Of a stretch of DNA of 54,491 nt, positions 10,413-18,083 are shown piece by piece (positions within the stretch are counted from its first letter, which is position 1; each line of letters starts with the position of its first letter). The position numbers and the translations under genes were made by a program. The stretch is from Candidatus Rifleibacteriota bacterium (GTDB lineage Bacteria > Muiribacteriota > Ozemobacteria > Ozemobacterales > Ozemobacteraceae). The notes beneath the pieces are model-generated. The model searched no databases and was not told where the DNA came from. It saw only the letters and a program-made list of their open reading frames with translations. Where the stretch lies: contig JAAYNI010000008.1 of assembly GCA_012520995.1 (NCBI GenBank), positions 1 to 54,491 on the forward strand, read 5' to 3'.

Positions 10413-11129
10413 TTAAAGTGAATCTGTATTAAAAAGATTAAGCTCGAAAAGGAAATCCGGAGCTTTAAGAGCGACAGTTGCTATGTGGGTGTCTGAGGGC
10501 ATAAAAGTGCGGGAGGTCCAAGCTGCATAGTTCGGTGAATTAATAACCGTTGAAGCAAACTTGCAACCGTAGGTTTCATTGCCGGTGTGCTCTGTGGGCG
10601 TTAGCGAGAGTTCAAGACTGTTCAAGCCGCCAAGGCCTTCGCCTGTTCCTTTAAGAATGGCTTCTTTTGCTGTCCATGTGGAAAAGAAGGCTTCAGTTGT
10701 ATCGCCTGAATCGTCTATGCTTTTTCTTTCTGCTTCGGTGAAATATTTTTTTATAATCAGCGATTTTTCAATGTTGCGGGCTGAATTCTCAAGGTCTATT
10801 CCTGTCGGAACTGGAGCTACAGCCAAGGCTATTTTTCGCTGAGCGTGTGAAATATTAAAGTGCAACTCGGGGAAATCGGGCAAATATGGCTTGCCGTTCT
10901 CGGCCAAAGCTATATTTATCTCATCAGGCTTCTGAGCAGTTTTTTGAGCTAACACCTTACGAGTCATGGCTCTTGCGCAAAGAAAAACGTCAGCCGTTTG
11001 AGGATGAGTCATCTTTGCAAGCCTTTTTTGCTCTTCATCAGAGAGATAACGTGAAGCAAGCCTTTCCCGCTTTTCGGCAGAGAAAGGCTTTGCGTCAGTT
11101 ACCCAAATTTCCGCCAAGTGCTTTTGCAT
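10413..11129 (-). CDS. Sfp-type 4'-phosphopantetheinyl transferase (PfaE-like)
   Basis: The 238-residue protein shows the Sfp/AcpT superfamily signatures: FNISHA, then GIDLE (Mg/CoA site), then WTAKEAILKGTGEG. It transfers the phosphopantetheine arm of CoA to carrier-domain serines. Lying between the reductase and the two-ACP megasynthase, it is the probable activator of S1187 and S1285 there. I chose the ATG at 11129, one base after the TAA of the reductase gene. A TTG at 11159 would add ten residues inside the upstream gene and seems less likely. PUFA clusters often keep this enzyme (pfaE) at a distance, so an embedded copy is notable but not unique. Confidence 0.9.
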   Translation of the reverse strand: MQKHLAEIWVTDAKPFSAEKRERLASRYLSDEEQKRLAKMTHPQTADVFLCARAMTRKVLAQKTAQKPDEINIALAENGKPYLPDFPELHFNISHAQRKIALAVAPVPTGIDLENSARNIEKSLIIKKYFTEAERKSIDDSGDTTEAFFSTWTAKEAILKGTGEGLGGLNSLELSLTPTEHTGNETYGCKFASTVINSPNYAAWTSRTFMPSDTHIATVALKAPDFLFELNLFNTDSL

Positions 11130-11130
11130 G

Positions 11131-12795
11131 TTACTGTGCAAAGCCTTTGAGCTGGTCAAGGGGCATGCCCTTGATGTTGGTAAATGAAAGCGGCAATTGA
11201 ACGCCTTGATATTTCAGCTGGTTGATTCTGTTAAGCACAGTGCCGCCGTAAATTAGGTTGAGCGCTACGTCCACAACCTTGCGGTTTTTGGGTTCTTCAA
11301 AAATGGAGTCTTTTGCCCATTCGTTGAAGGCACCAATGGCAGGACCTGTCCAGATCTGGAAGTCCAGCTTGCGGCTTTCGTCGCCTTTAGTTGCCCAGCG
11401 GGAAGAAAGCCCGAGATACCATCTGAAGACCAGAGCCATTTTGTGATGGGGGTCTTTTTCGGCTCTCTCGACCTGTTTGGGATCTCTCACTTCAAAGAAT
11501 TTCTTTGTGCCTTCCCAGATGTTTTCCATGGTGTCGTGGAAGAATTGCTCTTCTATTTGTTTCTTTTCGGCTGCCGGAATTTCTTCTATGGAGTTGTATT
11601 TTTTGTACACTTCATAGAGTTTTTTGCCTCTCATGGCGAACATAGTGCCACGTTTGAGAACCTGGACTGTTACGCCCATTTCAAACATGTCGCCGGCAGG
11701 AGCCATGGCTACATCGGCTTGTCCTGCGTTTGCCAAGAGTTGTCTGGCCAAGTCTGAAGTGCCTGATTCAATACAGGCTTGGTTTACCGTGCCTACCACT
11801 ACATAGGCGCCGCCCATATCAAAGCTGGAAAGCAGTGAAGCGGGAGTGCTTACGCCGCCGCCGAAGCCCACGCGCAATGGCATGTCGTAGTTGTATTTTT
11901 CTTGCATTCTGTTTCGCAGGCTGAACATTGATGGATGAAGGGAAATTGCAGGCCTGTTGTCTGTATGGCCGCCTGAGTCTGCCTCAGAGGTGACATCTTG
12001 AGCTACGGGAATTCTCTTTGCCATCTGAGCTTGTTCGGCAGTGATGGCTCCTTGTTCCAGAAGCTTGTTTACAATTTTTTCAGGCGCAGGCGAGAAGAAT
12101 TTTTCTGCAAGCTCGACTCTGCTCACTTTTGCAATAACCTTGTTAGGGGTTACTATTTTGCCGTCTTTTTCGTGAATGCCGGTTAATCTGTATCGGACTA
12201 TAGGAGCAGTGATGTTCATGAAAGCGGAAGCTTCGACTTTGTCGAGGCCGTGAGCCAGATACATGTCTATGAGCTTGTCTTCCAGTGTGCTGTCAGAGGG
12301 GCTGTGAATGAGGTTGAAGCCGAAGGGGATTTTCTTGGGTCTTGAATTGAGGTCTCTTAAAGTCTGTTCGACTTTTTCGGGGGGATCTCCGGCTGAACCG
12401 ATAAAAGCCATCATCCCGGCTTCGCCCAAAGCGACGGCTATTTCAGGCGAGCTGATGCCGTGAGCCATTGAGCCGCCAAGATAGGGATATTTAATGCCAT
12501 AATCTTTACAAAAACTCTTGTCTCCGAAATCTTCCATAGAGCTTTCAGGTGTGAAAGCGGCGAGTTCCATGGCTGAGTCAGGCAAATTTTTGTCCGAATA
12601 ATGCAGATTGCCTGAGGTAGTTGCTGCGAGTTTGCCGTTTTTGTCTTTAACTATAAAAACGGGCTGATTTATTTTATATATACAATTTTTAACTTGTTCT
12701 TCGCTATAAACCAGACTCTTAGGATCGCCTGTCCACCAGGCCTTTGTTGCTTTTTGCCTGTCCAGTTTTATGGTTTCGTTGACCGAAGAATTCAT
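11131..12795 (-). CDS. pfaD: PfaD-family trans-acting enoyl reductase (FMN)
   Basis: The 554-residue protein reads as the PfaD/nitropropane-dioxygenase-like TIM barrel family. It has an N-terminal PfaD-specific region, AGMMAFIGSAGDP near the first third, FGFNLIHSP, the glycine-rich flavin loop GFGGG, and the characteristic VTVQVLKRGTMFAMR stretch. In PUFA synthesis this enzyme reduces the enoyl thioester during selected extension rounds. An AAGGAG ribosome site lies 9 nt before ATG 12795. It is the first synthase gene, and gene order reductase, KS-MAT-ACP-KR-DH, KS-CLF-AT follows the myxobacterial type. It sits 78 nt downstream of the DJ-1-like gene. That gap is AT-rich and contains TATAAA-like words, so a private promoter is possible but not convincing. 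Confidence 0.92.
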   Translation of the reverse strand: MNSSVNETIKLDRQKATKAWWTGDPKSLVYSEEQVKNCIYKINQPVFIVKDKNGKLAATTSGNLHYSDKNLPDSAMELAAFTPESSMEDFGDKSFCKDYGIKYPYLGGSMAHGISSPEIAVALGEAGMMAFIGSAGDPPEKVEQTLRDLNSRPKKIPFGFNLIHSPSDSTLEDKLIDMYLAHGLDKVEASAFMNITAPIVRYRLTGIHEKDGKIVTPNKVIAKVSRVELAEKFFSPAPEKIVNKLLEQGAITAEQAQMAKRIPVAQDVTSEADSGGHTDNRPAISLHPSMFSLRNRMQEKYNYDMPLRVGFGGGVSTPASLLSSFDMGGAYVVVGTVNQACIESGTSDLARQLLANAGQADVAMAPAGDMFEMGVTVQVLKRGTMFAMRGKKLYEVYKKYNSIEEIPAAEKKQIEEQFFHDTMENIWEGTKKFFEVRDPKQVERAEKDPHHKMALVFRWYLGLSSRWATKGDESRKLDFQIWTGPAIGAFNEWAKDSIFEEPKNRKVVDVALNLIYGGTVLNRINQLKYQGVQLPLSFTNIKGMPLDQLKGFAQ

Positions 12796-12873
12796 AAATA
12801 ATGTCTCCTTAGCAAATGGTTGGAAATTTTCAATCGGGGAATTTTACCATATATTTATATAAAGATCCGGGAG

Positions 12874-13422
12874 TTAATAAAGTAGCCCTGCTTTGGTCTC
12901 TTCCAGAAGGGCTTTGCCTTTGAATTTTTCGATAAGCAGAAAGGCCAGTTCTGCGGCAAAGGCCGGACCTTTGGCTGTGATAATATTTCCGTCGACCGTT
13001 GTTCCTTTTCCGGTGAATTTTCCGTCTTTAATTCCTTCTTCTATACTGGGGTAGCAAGTGTAATTTTTATCTTTGAGAAGGCCTGCTTTGGCAAGCACCA
13101 TGGGAGCTGCGCATATGGCGATAACGGTTTGTCCTTGTTCTCCGGCTTTTTTTAAAGCTTCTATCGCCTCGGGATTGTCACGCAAACCTGTGGATTGATC
13201 CAAGCCGCCTGGCAAGAAAATAGCGTCTTTTGCGGTTATTTTATCTTTGGCATCTTTCCAATGGAGGTCGGCTATAACTTTTATGCCATGCGCGCCTGTG
13301 ACTTCAAGGTCTTTTTCAAAGCTGACTGTTTTAATTTCTATGTTAGCTCTGCGCAAATAGTCTACAGGTATCAGGCATTCTGTTTCTTCAAAACCGTTTT
13401 TGATAAAAGTATAAATCTTCAT
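12874..13422 (-). CDS. DJ-1/PfpI (YajL-like) family protein
   Basis: The 182-residue protein from ATG 13422 has the DJ-1 layout: N-terminal FEETE with the conserved acidic residue, FLPGG, and nucleophile elbow AICAAP with C104. That is close to YajL/DJ-1 proteins, which are variously reported as redox-sensing chaperones or glyoxalase/deglycase-like enzymes. The start is fixed by AGGAGG 8 nt upstream; a longer frame to 13470 has no ribosome site and overlaps the promoter. It precedes the lipid synthase operon on the same strand and could be its first gene. A protective role against oxidised or electrophilic by-products of polyunsaturated lipid synthesis is only an inference from position. Confidence 0.88.
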   Translation of the reverse strand: MKIYTFIKNGFEETECLIPVDYLRRANIEIKTVSFEKDLEVTGAHGIKVIADLHWKDAKDKITAKDAIFLPGGLDQSTGLRDNPEAIEALKKAGEQGQTVIAICAAPMVLAKAGLLKDKNYTCYPSIEEGIKDGKFTGKGTTVDGNIITAKGPAFAAELAFLLIEKFKGKALLEETKAGLLY

Positions 13423-13452
13423 TAGTATCCTCCTGATTTTTTTTACGCAGAT

Positions 13453-13481
13453 ATGATATATGAAGCTCATTGATATATCAA
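13453..13481 (-). promoter_or_regulatory. Predicted sigma70-type promoter for the DJ-1/pfa operon
   Basis: On the minus strand, TTGATA (13481-13476) and TATCAT (13458-13453) are separated by exactly 17 nt, with the start codon about 30 nt further on. The -35 box is part of a perfect 12-base palindrome, TTGATATATCAA, at 13470-13481, which could be an operator. No experimental support. Confidence 0.45.
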
Positions 13482-13801
13482 GAAGCAGTGGATAGCTATA
13501 ACCGTGAATAGAGGGCGGAAAAGTATCAGATATAACTGATAAAATTAAAAATTATTGGTATTTTTCAGTTATAACTGATAAAATTAAAAAAAACTGTGTT
13601 TTATTTCAAAGTTTTAATTATTTATCAGCATCTCAAAGCATTTATCAGTTTGAACAATTGAGTTCTAGACAATTATATCTAATTTAAACATTGTAATTTA
13701 TAATTATTGAAGTTCGCCACTTATCACTGTGCAACGTGCGGCGACAAAGTTGCAATAAAAGATTGTCTGGTGAACTTGGAGGAACTATTCGCAACTTTTA
13801 G
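13482..13801. repeat. Intergenic region with operator-like direct/inverted repeats
   Basis: This AT-rich gap has no gene. A 21-nt direct repeat occurs at 13531-13551 and 13570-13590. Each copy sits in a palindrome-like word; the second contains the perfect palindrome TCAGTTATAACTGA. A further TTATCAGTTT lies near 13640. A 20-nt quasi-palindrome, CAATTGAGTTCTAGACAATT, at 13655-13674 recurs in inverted form (19/20) at 38311-38330. The spaced repeats look like binding sites controlling the divergent DJ-1 and ATPase genes. Confidence 0.5.
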
Positions 13802-15055
13802 ATGTTAAGGAACACTATTAAAGCTAAGCCTATGAAAAGCTTAATTAAACGTGAAATCTATATGAACCGCATCCAGCCATTCGTAGGAACCGACTTAGTT
13901 AAGGTTATAACCGGTATTAGACGTTGCGGCAAATCGGTTATGCTGGAATTGATCAAACAAGAGCTTGTTGATTCAGGTATCCCCTCCTCGCAATTTATTT
14001 CTATCAACTTTGAAAATATGGCATATGCGCATTTGCAAACTGCAAAAGCTTTGCATGACGAGATTCTCAAAAGAGCGGCTGAGAAGAGCGGCAAGCTATA
14101 TCTTTTTTTTGATGAGATTCAGGAAGTTGAGGATTGGGAAAAGTGTGTAAATTCGTTTCGTGTGTCCTTGGATTGCGATATTTATATTACCGGTTCCAAT
14201 GCCAACCTTCTCTCAGGAGAGCTGGCAACCTATCTCGGCGGCCGTTATGCTGAGTTTGTTATATATCCTTTTTCCTTTGCGGAGTTTATAGAACTCTATT
14301 CTTTATCTTTTCCGGATAGCTCTATTCAAAATTCATTTCAGAAATATCTGTTAGCAGGCGGAATGCCGTATCTTTCTCATATAAACTATGCCGAAGAACC
14401 TTCCAAGCAATATCTTCGTGACCTTTTTAATTCTGTGCAGTTAAAGGATGTGGTGAAACGGAACAATATCCGTGATGTAGATTTGTTGGAGCGTATTATT
14501 GCCTATATTATGGCAAATATTGGCAACGCTTTTTCTGCAAACTCTCTTTCAAAGTTTTTCAAGAGCGAGAAGCGAAAGGTAGCGCCGGAAACTATACTGA
14601 ACTATATAAAATATTGCTGTGAAGCTTATCTTTTCTCTCAGGTAAAGCGGGAAGATTTGAAGGGTAAACAGATTCTTGCCTCAAACGAGAAATATTATAT
14701 TGCTGATCATGGAATTCGTGAAGCTATATTCGGCACTAACAGAAGAGATATCAATCTCGTTCTTGAGAATATTGTTTGTCTTGAACTTTTGCGCAGAGGC
14801 TATGAGGTAACTGTTGGCAGAATAGGAGAGAAAGAAATAGATTTCGTTGCCAAGAAAGGCGGCGACAAGCTCTATTTTCAGGTGGTTTATCTGCTGGCAT
14901 CAGAAGAAACCATCGCTCGTGAGTTTGGCGCCTATGATGATGTGCAAGATAATTTTCCGAAGTATGTTCTTTCACTGGATGAGATCGATATGAGCCGTGG
15001 CGGGATCAAGCATATGAATATTCGGAACTTTCTTTTGTCAGATGAATGGAACTGA
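13802..15055 (+). CDS. ATP-binding protein, AAA_14/DUF4143 family
   Basis: The 417-residue protein has Walker A GIRRCGKS at about 38-45, Walker B LYLFFDEIQ with D104/E105, and a sensor-like ITGSNA. It continues into a C-terminal DUF4143 region that ends in a restriction-endonuclease-like fold (EKEIDFVAKK then YFQVVY). This is a common family of stand-alone P-loop ATPases of unknown role, often in many paralogues and in accessory DNA. The start is uncertain. GGAGG lies 19 nt before ATG 13802, rather far; an in-frame ATG at 13832 is possible. It is monocistronic between repeat-rich spacers, with a hairpin terminator about 350 nt downstream. Confidence 0.85.
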   Translation: MLRNTIKAKPMKSLIKREIYMNRIQPFVGTDLVKVITGIRRCGKSVMLELIKQELVDSGIPSSQFISINFENMAYAHLQTAKALHDEILKRAAEKSGKLYLFFDEIQEVEDWEKCVNSFRVSLDCDIYITGSNANLLSGELATYLGGRYAEFVIYPFSFAEFIELYSLSFPDSSIQNSFQKYLLAGGMPYLSHINYAEEPSKQYLRDLFNSVQLKDVVKRNNIRDVDLLERIIAYIMANIGNAFSANSLSKFFKSEKRKVAPETILNYIKYCCEAYLFSQVKREDLKGKQILASNEKYYIADHGIREAIFGTNRRDINLVLENIVCLELLRRGYEVTVGRIGEKEIDFVAKKGGDKLYFQVVYLLASEETIAREFGAYDDVQDNFPKYVLSLDEIDMSRGGIKHMNIRNFLLSDEWN

Positions 15056-15403
15056 AAGGGACTTTCCCAAAACACAACCACTGTCCACTGCCCACCGAGA
15101 CCGTCTGAAAACTCATATTTTTGCCAAATTTTAGGATTTTGCATTTTTAAAAACTGGCTATTTATGCCTGTCTCGGAGACTGGAGTTTTTCAGATTTTGA
15201 GTTTTTGCTAGTTTTCGGACAAGCTCCTCTACATTATTTTTGTTCTTTTTCAATTGTTGATAAAAATCTGTGTCCATCTGTGTCATCTGTGGATATAAAA
15301 AAATGTCCTCATCTACGAAAATCTGTGTCATCTGCGGATTTTTTAGAATGTAAAATGTAAAAATCAAAAAAAAACAGACATCTTAACTTAACTCAAACAA
15401 CAA

Positions 15404-15454
15404 CAGCCCTGCTGATAGAGTTTTAAAGACTCCAGTAGGGCTGCTTTTATTTTT
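15404..15454 (+). terminator. Rho-independent terminator
   Basis: Arms AGCCCTGCTG (15405-15414) and CAGTAGGGCT (15433-15442) pair with one G-T wobble around an 18-nt loop and are followed by GCTTTTATTTTT. It lies about 350 nt beyond the ATPase stop codon. Confidence 0.65.
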
Positions 15455-15518
15455 AGGATATTTCCCTGAACACTCCCGCCACTCGCCACTCATCACTGGC
15501 TCTTATGTTCTCGCTACT

Positions 15519-15560
15519 CCCTACGCCCTACGCCCTACGCCCTACGCCCTACGCCCTACT
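15519..15560. repeat. Tandem CCCTACG repeat, five perfect units
   Basis: Five contiguous perfect 7-nt units are followed by a degenerate sixth (CCCTACT). A 24-nt word including TTCTCGCTACTCCCTACGCC recurs at about 39034-39057 with fewer units. There is no spacer structure, so it is not a CRISPR. Confidence 0.8.
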
Positions 15561-15685
15561 CCCTTTCTTGAGGGTCTGCGTCATCTGCGGATGAGATCGT
15601 CTGTTTGGAGTTTTGGTGTTTGGTATTTTGTCCTCATCTGTGTTAATCTGCGTCATCTGCGGATAATAAATAAAAGGAAGTGAAG

Positions 15686-16102
15686 ATGAAATCTTACAGA
15701 CAAGAATTAACATTTAATACTCCTACCAGGAGAGCTTATATAAACATAACGCCTCAAGTTAATGAGGCTCTCAAAAAGAGCGGTGTAAAAGAGGGCTTGG
15801 TTTTGGTTAATGCCATGCACATTACAGCCTCTGTTTTTATAAATGACGATGAATCCGGTTTGCACAACGATTTTGAAGTTTGGCTGGAGAAGCTTGCTCC
15901 TGAAAAACCTCACAGCCAATATAGGCACAATGGTTTTGAGGATAATGCCGATGCTCACCTAAAAAGACAGGTTATGGGCAGGGAGGTAGTGGTTGCTATA
16001 ACAGAAGGCAAGCTGGATTTGGGGCCTTGGGAACAGATTTTTTATGGCGAATATGATGGCAAACGCAACAAGAGGGTTTTGATAAAGATAATCGGTGAAT
16101 GA
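15686..16102 (+). CDS. YjbQ/UPF0047 family protein (putative thiamine-phosphate synthase-like)
   Basis: The 138-residue protein matches the UPF0047 (YjbQ) family along its whole length. An [10 protein letters not shown] segment carries a conserved His, HRHNG-like [15 protein letters not shown] follows, and [13 protein letters not shown] lies near the C-terminus. Members are small trimers. A secondary thiamine-phosphate synthase activity has been reported for YjbQ, but the physiological role is unsettled. I chose ATG 15686 because AGGA lies 7 nt upstream; the GTG at 15680 overlaps that site. It is translationally coupled to the acetyltransferase that follows one base after its stop. Confidence 0.88.
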   Translation: MKSYRQELTFNTPTRRAYINITPQVNEALKKSGVKEGLVLVNAMHITASVFINDDESGLHNDFEVWLEKLAPEKPHSQYRHNGFEDNADAHLKRQVMGREVVVAITEGKLDLGPWEQIFYGEYDGKRNKRVLIKIIGE

Positions 16103-16103
16103 A

Positions 16104-16655
16104 ATGGAATGGGAGTTTCAAGTTAAAAAAATTTCTTCTTCGGATACGGAAGAGGCGAAATATTTTTGTGATTTGATAGAGAGATCTTTTGAAAAGTCAC
16201 AGAGACGTCCGCGGGGAGTCTTTAAAAAACTTATGGAAGAAGAGCCAAAATTTGTTCCTCTGCTGCTTTATGCTGACGGAGAAAAGGCTGGAGTTCTTGC
16301 TTTTTGGGATCTTGATACCTTTATTTTTGCGGAATATGTGGCCATTTCGCCGGAGATGCGCAATCAAGGTTTAGGTTCAGAATTTTTGTCCAGGTTCAAG
16401 GGGAAGTTTGATAAGAGAATTGTTTTTGAGGTTGAGCCTCCAGGAGCTACTCCTATGAGCAGAAGCAGGGTGCTTTTCTATGAGTCTCTTGGTTTCAGCG
16501 TCATAGATAAAGAATATTTGCAGCCTGTCTATGGCACCGACCGCAAACATGTACACATGTGGCTGATGTCGGATGATCCTGCATTGTTTGACGTTTCAGA
16601 ACATTATGCGGATAAAATCAAAGCTTCGGCTTATAATCCTATGTATGTGCTCTAG
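16104..16655 (+). CDS. GNAT-family N-acetyltransferase
   Basis: The 183-residue protein has the GNAT core. VAISPEMRNQGLGSEF is the acetyl-CoA pyrophosphate loop (R/Q-x-x-G-x-G/A), preceded by a beta strand (AEYV) and followed by FYESLGFSV, typical of motif B. The substrate cannot be inferred. The in-frame ATG at 16104 is one base after the YjbQ stop with GGTGA 5 nt upstream; the GTG at 16095 overlaps the upstream gene. No terminator is obvious immediately downstream. Confidence 0.85.
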   Translation: MEWEFQVKKISSSDTEEAKYFCDLIERSFEKSQRRPRGVFKKLMEEEPKFVPLLLYADGEKAGVLAFWDLDTFIFAEYVAISPEMRNQGLGSEFLSRFKGKFDKRIVFEVEPPGATPMSRSRVLFYESLGFSVIDKEYLQPVYGTDRKHVHMWLMSDDPALFDVSEHYADKIKASAYNPMYVL

Positions 16656-17065
16656 CACATGATTTTTAGCTTAGGTTAAAAATCAGTGGACAGTGAAATT
16701 GTTTAGGACAAATTAATTTGGCATGCTAATAGCATTTGTCAGTTATAAGCTTGCCAAAGGGAAGCAAACGAGCCAAATAAAAATATTCATATTTTATGGG
16801 AGGATTTTATTGAAGCTAGATATTTAGAAAGCTTGCTTAATAAATATCTAGCTTTAAGAAAAGACTCTGGCAAACATATCCTAGAATGTTGCTTGTTTGC
16901 TTGTTGAGAGATCCTTTTTCGTGTGTTTCGTGGTTGTAAAAGTTTTTGTCCTCATCTGTGTTATCTGTGTCATCTGTGGATAATAAGTTTTTCTCTCCTA
17001 AAAGAAATATTTCTTGAAACGCAGCGCTATCTTATTAAGAAAAAGCTCAAAAGAGCGATTTTTGT
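16656..17065. repeat. Intergenic island with module B and dispersed words
   Basis: No gene. GATTTTTA and TAAAAATC at about 16663-16686 form an 8-bp stem, and this word recurs near 53311. Module B follows (16764-16900, listed separately). After it come a TTTCGTG-type word and a CATCTGTGTTATCTGTG-type word ending at about 16981. A short GCTC/GAGC hairpin with a T-run near 17045-17064 may be a weak terminator just before the ribosomal promoter. Confidence 0.6.
16764..16900 (+). repeat. Structured repeat module B, copy 1
   Basis: Outer arms GCAAACGAGC (16764-16773) and GCTTGTTTGC (16891-16900) pair with one G-T wobble. An inner perfect 13-bp stem, AGCTAGATATTTA / TAAATATCTAGCT (16814-16826 and 16841-16853), encloses a 14-nt loop. 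A second copy at 49990-50124 has the same stems. It could be a non-coding RNA or a mobile hairpin element. Confidence 0.7.
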
Positions 17066-17094
17066 TTGACAGGCTTCTTGTACTGTGATACACT
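17066..17094 (+). promoter_or_regulatory. Strong promoter of the rpsL-rpsG-fusA-S10-spc operon
   Basis: TTGACA (17066-17071) and TACACT (17089-17094) are separated by 17 nt. The leader of about 80 nt contains a CATGTA/TACATG hairpin (17107-17125) before the GAAAGG site and the GTG start of rpsL. No other comparably good promoter is seen before adk. Confidence 0.7.
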
Positions 17095-17180
17095 GTTCGC
17101 TCAGTCCATGTATTTAATGTACATGACCGCAGAGGCGTTCAAAAGCCAATGCGCATCTTACAGAAAGGTAAAATAAAGTC

Positions 17181-17555
17181 GTGCCAACAATTAATCAGCT
17201 AATCAGAAAATCCAGGCGCCAGATAAAGGGCAAAACCGCTTCTCCAGCTCTTGAAAGTTGTCCTCAGAGACGCGGCGTTTGCACTGCTGTCAGAACCGCA
17301 ACGCCGAAAAAACCTAACTCAGCTTTGCGCAAAATCGCCAGGGTAAGACTCACCAACAAGATGGAAGTAACTGCTTACATTCCCGGTATTGGCCATAACC
17401 TCCAGGAACACTCCGTGGTCATGATCAGGGGCGGCCGTGTTAGGGACCTTCCCGGCGTTCGTTATCATATCATTCGCGGAGCATTGGACTGCGCAGGCGT
17501 AGCCAACAGGAAACAGGCTCGTTCTAAATACGGAGCCAAACGGCCCAAGAAATAA
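17181..17555 (+). CDS. rpsL: 30S ribosomal protein S12
   Basis: The 124-residue protein is full length and highly conserved, with PTINQLIRK at the N-terminus and the streptomycin-site loop [10 protein letters not shown] intact. S12 lies at the decoding centre and controls tRNA selection accuracy. It starts with GTG, with GAAAGG about 12 nt upstream and no ATG available at the conserved N-terminus. It is first in the ribosomal operon and is followed 11 nt later by rpsG. Confidence 0.98.
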   Translation: MPTINQLIRKSRRQIKGKTASPALESCPQRRGVCTAVRTATPKKPNSALRKIARVRLTNKMEVTAYIPGIGHNLQEHSVVMIRGGRVRDLPGVRYHIIRGALDCAGVANRKQARSKYGAKRPKK

Positions 17556-17566
17556 GGAGAAGGTTT

Positions 17567-18040
17567 ATGCCACGTCGTGGACACCTAGTAAAAAGAGACC
17601 TGACTCCGGATGCAATGTACAATTCGAAGCTGGTCACAAGATTTATCAATAACCTCATGCTCGAAGGCAAAAAGAGCAAGGGCAGCCGTATATTTTACGA
17701 TGCTATTGACAGAGTTGCCAAGAAGCATAAAGAAGACAATCCTCTTGAGCTCTTCAAGAAGATTGTTGACACTGCCAGACCTCTGGTTGAAGTCAGAAAT
17801 AAACGTGTTGGCGGAGCCAACTATCAGGTTCCTGTTGAAGTAAAACCTGACAGAGCTACAGCTCTTGCTTTCAGATGGATTCTGAGAAATGCCCGCTCAC
17901 GCAAAGAAAAATCCATGGCAGAACGCCTCAGCGGAGAATTTGATGATATTCTCAATAATACAGGCGCAACCATGAAGAGAAGAGAAGAAGTTCACAGAAT
18001 GGCTGAAGCCAATAAGGCTTTTGCTCACTTCAGAGTTTGA
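17567..18040 (+). CDS. rpsG: 30S ribosomal protein S7
   Basis: The 157-residue protein begins PRRGHLVKRDL and contains the conserved GGANYQVPVEV loop and a C-terminal HRMAEANKAFAHFRV. S7 nucleates assembly of the 30S head by binding the 3' major domain of 16S rRNA, and in E. coli it represses the str operon. AAGGAG lies before the ATG. Its length is the family norm. Confidence 0.98.
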   Translation: MPRRGHLVKRDLTPDAMYNSKLVTRFINNLMLEGKKSKGSRIFYDAIDRVAKKHKEDNPLELFKKIVDTARPLVEVRNKRVGGANYQVPVEVKPDRATALAFRWILRNARSRKEKSMAERLSGEFDDILNNTGATMKRREEVHRMAEANKAFAHFRV

Positions 18041-18083
18041 TTCAGGTAAGAGTTTAATTTTCGTTTGACAAGGACAGTTTGAA

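Larger units (their letters stand above)
15056..15685. repeat. Repeat-rich intergenic island
   Basis: 630 bases without a gene. Four copies of a word close to TCTGYGTCATCTGYGGAT lie at 15266-15294, 15321-15339, 15575-15592 and 15635-15664. All are in plus orientation, and the last abuts the ribosome site of the next gene. The island also holds a rho-independent terminator (15404-15454), a CCCTACG tandem repeat (15519-15560), and a word containing CGCCACTCATCACTG that recurs near 13713 and, inverted, near 38282. Antisense frames here are built from the repeats and are not credible genes. Confidence 0.7.

Noticed and set aside
11131-11159. TTG start of the phosphopantetheinyl transferase at 11159
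   Set aside because: An ATG at 11129 immediately after the preceding stop is more economical, and the extra residues are translated from the upstream gene's conserved end.
13647-13674. Quasi-palindrome considered as an integration (att) site
   Set aside because: No tRNA gene, integrase or matching direct copy defines an element; the inverted relative at 38311 does not bound one.
15519-15560. CCCTACG array considered as a CRISPR
   Set aside because: Units are contiguous 7-mers with no spacers and no cas genes nearby.
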